DNA of 56,920 nucleotides, taken from the NCBI GenBank assembly GCA_947452785.1, contig CANGDZ010000014.1, positions 1 through 56,920 of the forward strand, written 5' to 3'. Below the pieces are notes generated by a model. It worked only from the letters and a program-made list of their open reading frames with translations, searched no databases and was not told the origin of the DNA. The translations under genes were made by a program, and so were the position numbers. This DNA is from Comamonadaceae bacterium. GTDB taxonomy: Bacteria; Pseudomonadota; Gammaproteobacteria; Burkholderiales; Burkholderiaceae_C. Below, piece after piece: positions 52,454 through 56,920 of this stretch (positions are counted from its first letter, which is position 1; every line of letters begins with the position of its first letter).

Positions 52454-53635
52454 ATGAATGAACTCCGATTGCCTCTTGAAGGTATCCGTGTCCTTGAATT
52501 TACCCATATGGTGATGGGACCCACTTGTGGAATGATCCTGGCCGACCTGGGCGCTGAAGTCATCAAGGTAGAACCTTTGCAAGGTGATTCCACGCGTCAC
52601 TTGTTGGGTTCAGGCATGGGATTTTTTCCGGCTTTCAACCGCAACAAAAAGAGCATTGCGATCAACGTTCAGAGCGAAGAGGGGCGCGAGATTGTTCGCC
52701 GTCTTGTTGCTACGGTGGATGTGTTCAGTGAGAACTTCAAAAATGGGACCATGCACAAGCTTGGATTGGACTACGACACGCTCAAAAAGCTCAATGAAAA
52801 ACTGATCTATGTCTCTCACAAGGGCTTCTTGCCAGGACCTTACGAACACCGTACGGCGCTGGACGAAGTCGTGCAGATGATGGGAGGCCTGGCTTACATG
52901 ACTGGCCCGGAGGGGCGGCCCTTGCGCGCAGGTGCTTCTGTCAATGACATCATGGGCGGTATGTTCGGAGCCATTGGTGTGATGGCCGCGTTGCGCGCTC
53001 GTGAACATACCGGCCAAGGTCAAGAAGTTTTGTCAGCGTTGTATGAAAACAATGTGTTTCTCATGGCTTCGCACATGATGCAGTTTTCCATGACGGGTAA
53101 GCCGGCGGCACCGATGCCCAGTCGCATTTCGGCTTGGGGTATCTACGACGTGTTCACTGTTGCCCATGGAGAACAGATTTTCCTGGCGGTGGTTTCCGAC
53201 ACTCAATGGGCTGTCTTTTGCGAACGTTTCAACTTCCAAGATCTTGCCCATGATCAACGCTTGGCGACCAATAATTTGCGCGTGACCGCACGCGAATGGA
53301 TGATGCCCTTGCTGCGTGAGCGTTTGTCGGGTTGGACTGCATCAGAATTAAGTTCTGCTTTCGAGCTTGCCGGGTTGCCCTATTCACCTATTCGAGCGCC
53401 GCACGAGTTGTTTGACGATCCGCACTTGAAGTCGACAGGCGGCCTGGCTGAAATCGATCTTCCGGATGGACGTCAAGTCAGCACACCTTTGCTGCCGATC
53501 AAGATCAATGGCGCACGGCTGCCCGTGCGCCATGGCCCCCCGAAATTGGGCAGTGACACCGACGAAGTGCTTGCGAGCCTTGGCTTGAATCCGAATGACA
53601 TCGCGCATGCCCGTGCAGCCGGTGTCGTGAGATAA
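52454..53635 (+). CDS. CaiB/BaiF family III CoA-transferase (copy 2)
   Basis: A 393-residue CoA-transferase. 'ADLGAEVIKVEPLQGD', 'NRNKKSIAINVQSEEGREI' and 'RAGASVNDIMGGMFGAIGVMAAL' (catalytic Asp) are visible. It differs clearly from copy 1. Next to the HMG-CoA-lyase-like gene it suggests succinyl-CoA-dependent activation of a hydroxy diacid followed by lyase cleavage, as in citramalate metabolism. Role inferred from context. Confidence 0.88.
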   Translation: MNELRLPLEGIRVLEFTHMVMGPTCGMILADLGAEVIKVEPLQGDSTRHLLGSGMGFFPAFNRNKKSIAINVQSEEGREIVRRLVATVDVFSENFKNGTMHKLGLDYDTLKKLNEKLIYVSHKGFLPGPYEHRTALDEVVQMMGGLAYMTGPEGRPLRAGASVNDIMGGMFGAIGVMAALRAREHTGQGQEVLSALYENNVFLMASHMMQFSMTGKPAAPMPSRISAWGIYDVFTVAHGEQIFLAVVSDTQWAVFCERFNFQDLAHDQRLATNNLRVTAREWMMPLLRERLSGWTASELSSAFELAGLPYSPIRAPHELFDDPHLKSTGGLAEIDLPDGRQVSTPLLPIKINGARLPVRHGPPKLGSDTDEVLASLGLNPNDIAHARAAGVVR

Positions 53636-53665
53636 AACGATTAACTGAAAAAGGAATTGACCGAC

Positions 53666-54349
53666 ATGACCGACCCCCAAGTTCAACGCCTACGTCGTCT
53701 GGATGTCTGTGCCGTCTCAGATGCTCTCGATAAACTTCAACTGACTGGTGTGGTGACGGGCTTACCCCAGCGCAGCAGCGCGCCCGGAGGGATGAGTCGC
53801 ATCGCTGGTCGCGCTGTGACCATGAAGGTGGGCCCCGGCACCCCGCCCCCGGGTCCTCCCAAGCACCTGGGGTGCACCGCCATCGAAGCGTCAGGCGCTG
53901 ACAATGTGATCGTGGTCGAACAACGCTCCGGCGTGGAAGCCGGTTGTTGGGGTGGCTTGCTGACGCTGGGAGCCAAGGTGCGCGGCGTGGCGGGTGTGGT
54001 GGCCGATGGCCCGCTGCGCGATGTGGACGAAGCCATAGCCTATGAATTCCCGATCTACAGCCGCAGCCTGACCTCACGCACGGCCCGCACGCGTGTGGTG
54101 GAGTTGGGCACGCAGGTGCCCGTCAACATTGGCGCAGCAGTCGGTGGCGAGGTGGTCGTCAACCCGGGTGATTACGTCTTGGCCGACCGCAGCGCGGTGA
54201 TTTTCATTTCACCCGACAACATCGAAAGCGTGCTGCAAGTGGCCGAGATGATCGTGGCCAAAGAAGCGGCCATGGCCAAAGCCATTTTGTCAGGCACCCC
54301 GATCGGTGCGGTCATGGGTGGCAATTACGAACATATGTTGGAGAACTGA
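53666..54349 (+). CDS. RraA/HMG-CHA aldolase family protein, tandem copy 1 (metal motif altered)
   Basis: A 227-residue RraA-fold protein. HMG/CHA aldolases (LigK, GalC) and catalytic RraA proteins share a D-x20-R-D metal motif. Here R118 and D119 ('GPLRDVDE') are present, but the position 21 before the Arg is G97 ('WGGLL'). A Pro/Gly-rich insert follows 'KVGPGTPPPGPPKH'. AAGGA lies 10 bp before the ATG at 53666; a TTG at 53657 is too close to it. The gene is visibly GC-richer than its neighbours. It overlaps the next gene by 1 bp. May be non-catalytic or act with copies 2 and 3 in a mixed trimer. Confidence 0.82.
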   Translation: MTDPQVQRLRRLDVCAVSDALDKLQLTGVVTGLPQRSSAPGGMSRIAGRAVTMKVGPGTPPPGPPKHLGCTAIEASGADNVIVVEQRSGVEAGCWGGLLTLGAKVRGVAGVVADGPLRDVDEAIAYEFPIYSRSLTSRTARTRVVELGTQVPVNIGAAVGGEVVVNPGDYVLADRSAVIFISPDNIESVLQVAEMIVAKEAAMAKAILSGTPIGAVMGGNYEHMLEN

Positions 54350-55014
54350 TGATGACAACCCAAGACCCGAATGTGGCTCGCGCCGCACAACTGGACACCG
54401 CCACCTTGTCGGATGCGCTCGACAAACTGGGCATCATGGGCCAGTGTTACAAAGTCAAGCCGCGAGATACCGATTTTCGCATGACTGGCCGTGCTTGGAC
54501 ACTCAAATACGGTCCTGCAGGTAAACCTTGCGGAACGGTGGGTGATTACATCGATGATGTGGCGCCAGGTAGCGTGATCGTGCTCGATAACAATGGCCGT
54601 GACGACTGCACTGTTTGGGGCGACATTCTGACCGAAATAGCACACCGCCGTGGCATTGCTGGTACGGTGATCAATGGCATCAACCGCGACACCCATCTTT
54701 GCTTGACACTGGGTTATCCGATTTTTTCCAAGGACAACTGGATGCGTACGGGTAAAGACCGTGTTCAAGTTGAGGCTACAGGCATTCCGGTCAACATCGG
54801 AGATGCCCGCGTGGCCCCAGGGGACATTTTGAAGGGGGACACCGATGGTGTAGTTGTGATTCCCAAAGAGCACGAAGATGAAGTGCTTAAAGTCGCCGAA
54901 GAGATTGAAGCGGCTGAAAACCAGATTCGCGCTGCTGCGCGCAGTGGCATGCGATTGGATGAAGCGCGTAAGCAATTCAAATACCACCATTTGCAAACAC
55001 GGAGCGAGAAATGA
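54349..55014 (+). CDS. RraA/HMG-CHA aldolase family protein, tandem copy 2
   Basis: A 221-residue RraA-fold protein with the full metal motif: D92 ('WGDIL') and R113-D114 ('GINRDTH'). The substrate loop 'FSKDNWMRTGKDRVQ' and 'GDTDGVVVIPK' are family features. It starts in a TGATGATG overlap with copy 1 and ends in an ATGA overlap with copy 3, so all three should be made together. Possible reactions are retro-aldol cleavage of 4-carboxy-4-hydroxy-2-oxoadipate or oxaloacetate decarboxylation. Confidence 0.84.
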   Translation: MMTTQDPNVARAAQLDTATLSDALDKLGIMGQCYKVKPRDTDFRMTGRAWTLKYGPAGKPCGTVGDYIDDVAPGSVIVLDNNGRDDCTVWGDILTEIAHRRGIAGTVINGINRDTHLCLTLGYPIFSKDNWMRTGKDRVQVEATGIPVNIGDARVAPGDILKGDTDGVVVIPKEHEDEVLKVAEEIEAAENQIRAAARSGMRLDEARKQFKYHHLQTRSEK

Positions 55015-55673
55015 ACACAGTCAACCCCGCACTGACCACCCGAACCGGCGTTCCGCGTCTGAGTGCCGAACTAATTGCGCATGCACGCACCCTGCCCACG
55101 GCCACGCTGCATGAGGCTGGCAAAAAAATCGGTGCATTGCCCTCGGCCATCAAGCCGGTTTACAGCGCCTTCAAAACCTGCGGCCAGGCACTCACTGTGC
55201 ATTCTCCGGGGGGCGACAACCTGTGGCTGCATCGTGCACTGGCCATTTCGCAACCGGGGGATGTGATGGTGGTGTATGCCAGCGGCGCTTACGAACATGG
55301 TTACTGGGGAGAGATCATGGGCACCATGGCGCAAACCCGAGGTCTGGCTGGTTTGGTGATAGATGCCTGTGTGCGAGACGGTGCACTGATCGCTGAGATG
55401 GGTTTCCCGGTCTTCTCGCGCGGCTTATGCATTCGCGGTACGGGCAAAGACTTTGGCGCCACCGGTTGGATCAACAATCCGGTGATGATCGGCGACATCA
55501 TTGTTCACGCCGGTGATTTGGTCGTTGGTGATGGCGATGGTGTCGTGGTGATCCCGCAGGCTCAAGCCGCGGACGTGGTGGCAGCGGGTGTACGCCGAGA
55601 AAAAGAGGAAGCTCTGATTTGCCAACGCTTGTTGAAGGGCGAAACAACCATGGCCGTCTACGGTTGGGCTTAG
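55011..55673 (+). CDS. RraA/HMG-CHA aldolase family protein, tandem copy 3 (most LigK-like)
   Basis: A 220-residue RraA-fold protein. E101 ('WGEIM') occupies the acidic position and R122-D123 ('ACVRDGA') follow, giving an E-x20-R-D variant. 'FSRGLCIRGTGKDFG' and 'GDLVVGDGDGVVVIP' look most like 4-carboxy-4-hydroxy-2-oxoadipate aldolases. Such an enzyme gives pyruvate and oxaloacetate, the last step after LigJ-like hydration. It is the last gene of the 20-kb run. Confidence 0.84.
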   Translation: MNTVNPALTTRTGVPRLSAELIAHARTLPTATLHEAGKKIGALPSAIKPVYSAFKTCGQALTVHSPGGDNLWLHRALAISQPGDVMVVYASGAYEHGYWGEIMGTMAQTRGLAGLVIDACVRDGALIAEMGFPVFSRGLCIRGTGKDFGATGWINNPVMIGDIIVHAGDLVVGDGDGVVVIPQAQAADVVAAGVRREKEEALICQRLLKGETTMAVYGWA

Positions 55674-55951
55674 GCTGATCACAACGGCTTCTTAAGAAGT
55701 AGGATTAATTTCCAAAGCTTATTTTAGAATTGAACATGTTTATTTAGCGTGTGGCTAATGCTTCCTTGAACACCTGTAAATCCAAGCGCAAACATTTGTG
55801 CTTCTGAGGGGGCAGGGGTGTGTTGGTGCAGCACTTAACGGCAATGTATTTAATGACTAATATGCATCGTTAGGGATTCAGTTGGGGGAAGAAGTTGATA
55901 TTTTGCAAAGTATTGCTTAAAATTTAGGCAAAACTTTTGTTAGGGTTAAGT
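55674..55951. other. AT-rich stretch after the catabolic run
   Basis: This 278-bp gap has no gene. It contains a short palindrome CTTCTTAAGAAG soon after the last RraA gene, without a T-run, and the promoter at 55895-55923. Composition drops sharply relative to the catabolic genes. Confidence 0.4.
55895..55923 (+). promoter_or_regulatory. Strong sigma-70-like promoter upstream of the small right-end genes
   Basis: TTGATA (55895-55900) and TAAAAT (55918-55923) are separated by exactly 17 bp. The expected start near 55930 gives a short leader before the ATG at 55952. It lies in an AT-rich, otherwise empty stretch after the long run. Confidence 0.55.
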
Positions 55952-56077
55952 ATGAAAACGCCACCTTTTTCCCCCGGGTTACCGCAAAATAATTCTGCCA
56001 AAAAGCTCCGAAGCGAAATTCGCCGGCGCTTGGTAATCTTGGCGCAGTGCGGGCTTATCAAGAGGCCAAAATCTTGA
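55952..56077 (+). CDS. Possible 41-residue small protein upstream of, and overlapping, the HGG-type gene
   Basis: ATG at 55952 follows a good promoter by about 28 bp and a TAGGG ribosome-site-like stretch. The 41-residue product is basic ('KKLRSEIRRRLVILAQCG') and unrecognised. It overlaps the next frame by 31 bp. It may be the true N terminus of that protein separated by a frameshift, or a separate leader peptide. Confidence 0.35.
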   Translation: MKTPPFSPGLPQNNSAKKLRSEIRRRLVILAQCGLIKRPKS

Positions 56078-56310
56078 GTTGTGGTGCAAAAACTCGTTCA
56101 GGTGCTCCCTGTCTGAAGCCCGCGCTAGCAGGGCGTAAACGCTGCCGACTGCACGGTGGCCTATCGCTTTCGGGTTCAGATCATCCAAATTTCCAGCATG
56201 GGCGCTGCACTAAACAGGCCCGGGCGGATGCCGTTGCGATGTCAGCTCACCTCAAGTGCTTGGAGCAACTTGCAATTCAGCTCGGAATGATCGATCCGAA
56301 GAGCAGGTAA
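56047..56310 (+). CDS. Small HGG-motif protein of phage/mobile-element type
   Basis: An 87-residue frame starting at GTG. It contains 'CGAKTRSGAPCLKPALAGRKRCRLHGGLSLSG' in two parts: a C-G-A-K-T-R-x-G-x-P-C motif and an R-C-R-x-H-G-G motif, then 'FQHGR'. Small proteins with this Cys/His pattern are common in prophages and integrative elements; their function is not known. The GTG start has no clear ribosome site, and the open frame extends back to about 55990 without an ATG, so the 5' end is uncertain. Confidence 0.6.
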   Translation: MRAYQEAKILSCGAKTRSGAPCLKPALAGRKRCRLHGGLSLSGSDHPNFQHGRCTKQARADAVAMSAHLKCLEQLAIQLGMIDPKSR

Positions 56311-56399
56311 CTAATATGGTGTTTGGCCGTTTTTGACGTGGCCAGAGCGCCATATTTCGCTACCCCTTGGAAAGTAGTTGCAACTCTATCTGCTGCAGT

Positions 56400-56773
56400 T
56401 CAAACGCCGTCAGCTTTAAGAAGAGAGTCAATATAGGCCTCGCGATCATCCCACTCACCGTTTTCTCCCCAGTACCAATTCTCGCTGCCGGGTTGTCCAA
56501 AGGGGCTCTCAAAGCCTTGTTTGATTTGTTTGCCAAGTACCAGAGATTTTGCAAAATTTTGCAATCCATATGATTTAAGAACACCCTCTACTCCGATGTA
56601 GCCAAGTGGACGAGTAGTTCCGACATAGAACTCGCTTGTTAAATCTGGGTCAGTTATTTTGCTGAAAATTGTCCATTCCCTTCTAAATCCACTTGTGCTC
56701 ATTCTGTCGCCTGAGTAGTGCTTGCATACATGGAACCATAAACCGAATGCATCACTTGGAAGAATCCAATATG
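56400..56773 (-). pseudogene. Hypothetical gene cut off at its 5' side by an IS3-family element
   Basis: The minus-strand frame ends at 56400 and stays open upstream to the proposed IS end at 56774. The product is aromatic-rich ('LPSDAFGLWFHVCKHYSGD', 'FSKITDPDLTSEFYVGTTR', 'SENWYWGENGEWDD'). An internal ATG at 56702 would give 100 residues, but protein-like sequence continues 23 codons upstream of it until the IS border. No family is recognised. Its N terminus is lost or lies beyond the element, outside the window. Confidence 0.55.
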
Positions 56774-56920
56774 TGACCTGCCCCCTCAGGCCGTACCAAT
56801 CAAATGGAAGTAGTCCGAGGGTTCAAGGTTAATCCAAAACTTGAGGGTTGAGATTTGCAGCGGCATTGGACTCGATCCTTTGCTGCTGCGCGAACTGAGC
56901 CGGGGGAATCCGACCCAGGC
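56774..56920 (-). mobile_element. IS3-family insertion sequence, one end (rest outside the window)
   Basis: The end TGACCTGCCCCC (56774-56785) has the TG start and sequence style of IS3-family terminal repeats. It is followed inward by about 55 bp, then the stop of a transposase frame running off the window. The hypothetical frame at 56400-56773 breaks at this border. Confidence 0.6.
56829..56920 (-). CDS. IS3-family transposase (OrfB), C-terminal end only
   Basis: The minus-strand frame from the window edge reads LGRIPPAQFAQQQRI and ends 'NPQVLD' with TAA at 56829-56831. The 'LGRIPPAQFA' segment is typical of the last helix of IS3-family integrase-type transposases. Only about 29 codons are in the window, so group and intactness cannot be judged. 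Confidence 0.6.
   Translation of the reverse strand, partial: LGRIPPAQFAQQQRIESNAAANLNPQVLD

Noticed and set aside
55688..55701. Palindrome CTTCTTAAGAAG as a terminator for the long run
   Set aside because: Six-base AT-rich arms with no loop and no following T-run; not convincing as an intrinsic terminator.
1..56920. CRISPR arrays, toxin-antitoxin or phage-defence systems, rRNA
   Set aside because: No regularly spaced repeats, cas-like, restriction or toxin-antitoxin motifs or rRNA sequence were seen on either strand.

Overview
The window reads as a chromosomal catabolic island from a betaproteobacterium of the Burkholderiales, most likely Comamonadaceae. This rests on five Bug-type (TctC) solute receptors, ppiD next to tRNA-His, and the aromatic gene content. 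No database search was possible, so this placement and all functional names come from motifs and family recognition.

Layout. (1) 1-975: 3' end of ppiD, tRNA-His and a terminator, which look like ordinary chromosome. (2) 1612-10026, minus strand: feruloyl-CoA synthetase-like ligase, Bug receptor, and an mhp/bph-type meta-cleavage set (hydrolase, type I extradiol dioxygenase, flavin hydroxylase, 2-oxopentenoate hydratase), then a second Bug receptor. (3) 10245-10706: MarR regulator. (4) 10783-20617, minus strand: GntR regulator, RidA, LigJ-like hydratase, two Rieske oxygenases, Bug, VanB-type reductase, crotonase, 3-hydroxyacyl-CoA dehydrogenase, atypical SDR. (5) 20951-30390, plus strand: ADP-forming acyl-CoA ligase, paired acyl-CoA dehydrogenases, Bug, thiolase-like protein with DUF35 partner, family III CoA-transferase, LigB-like dioxygenase. 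(6) 30449-35591, minus strand: thiolase-like protein, a DUF35/3-hydroxyacyl-CoA dehydrogenase fusion, acyl-CoA dehydrogenase, second MarR. (7) 35718-55673, plus strand: about 20 kb with no gap over about 50 bp, holding a second ferulate-type ligase, crotonase, third Rieske oxygenase, a dipeptide-type ABC transporter, second LigB-like and LigJ-like proteins, a gentisate arm, HMG-CoA-lyase-like and CoA-transferase genes, and three tandem RraA/LigK-like genes. (8) 55674-56920: a small mobile-type protein, a hypothetical gene cut off by an IS3-family element, and the end of that element.

How it may work together (inference). Hydroxycinnamate-like acids would be activated by the two Fcs-like ligases and shortened through the duplicated dehydrogenase/crotonase/3-hydroxyacyl-CoA dehydrogenase/thiolase-DUF35 sets. 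Rieske oxygenases with the VanB-like reductase would demethylate or hydroxylate the ring. The ring would then be opened by one of three routes: the mhp-type meta route, a LigB/LigJ/LigK-like route resembling gallate catabolism, or the gentisate route. The two MarR paralogues and a repeated AAGGTNACCTT palindrome at ligase and thiolase promoters suggest one shared regulatory code.

Most unusual points: LigB-like enzymes in which a metal-ligand His is Gln; thiolase-like proteins without the nucleophilic Cys, paired with DUF35 (one DUF35 fused to a dehydrogenase); three tandem RraA-family proteins that differ at the metal-binding motif; and an SDR lacking the Tyr/Lys catalytic pair.
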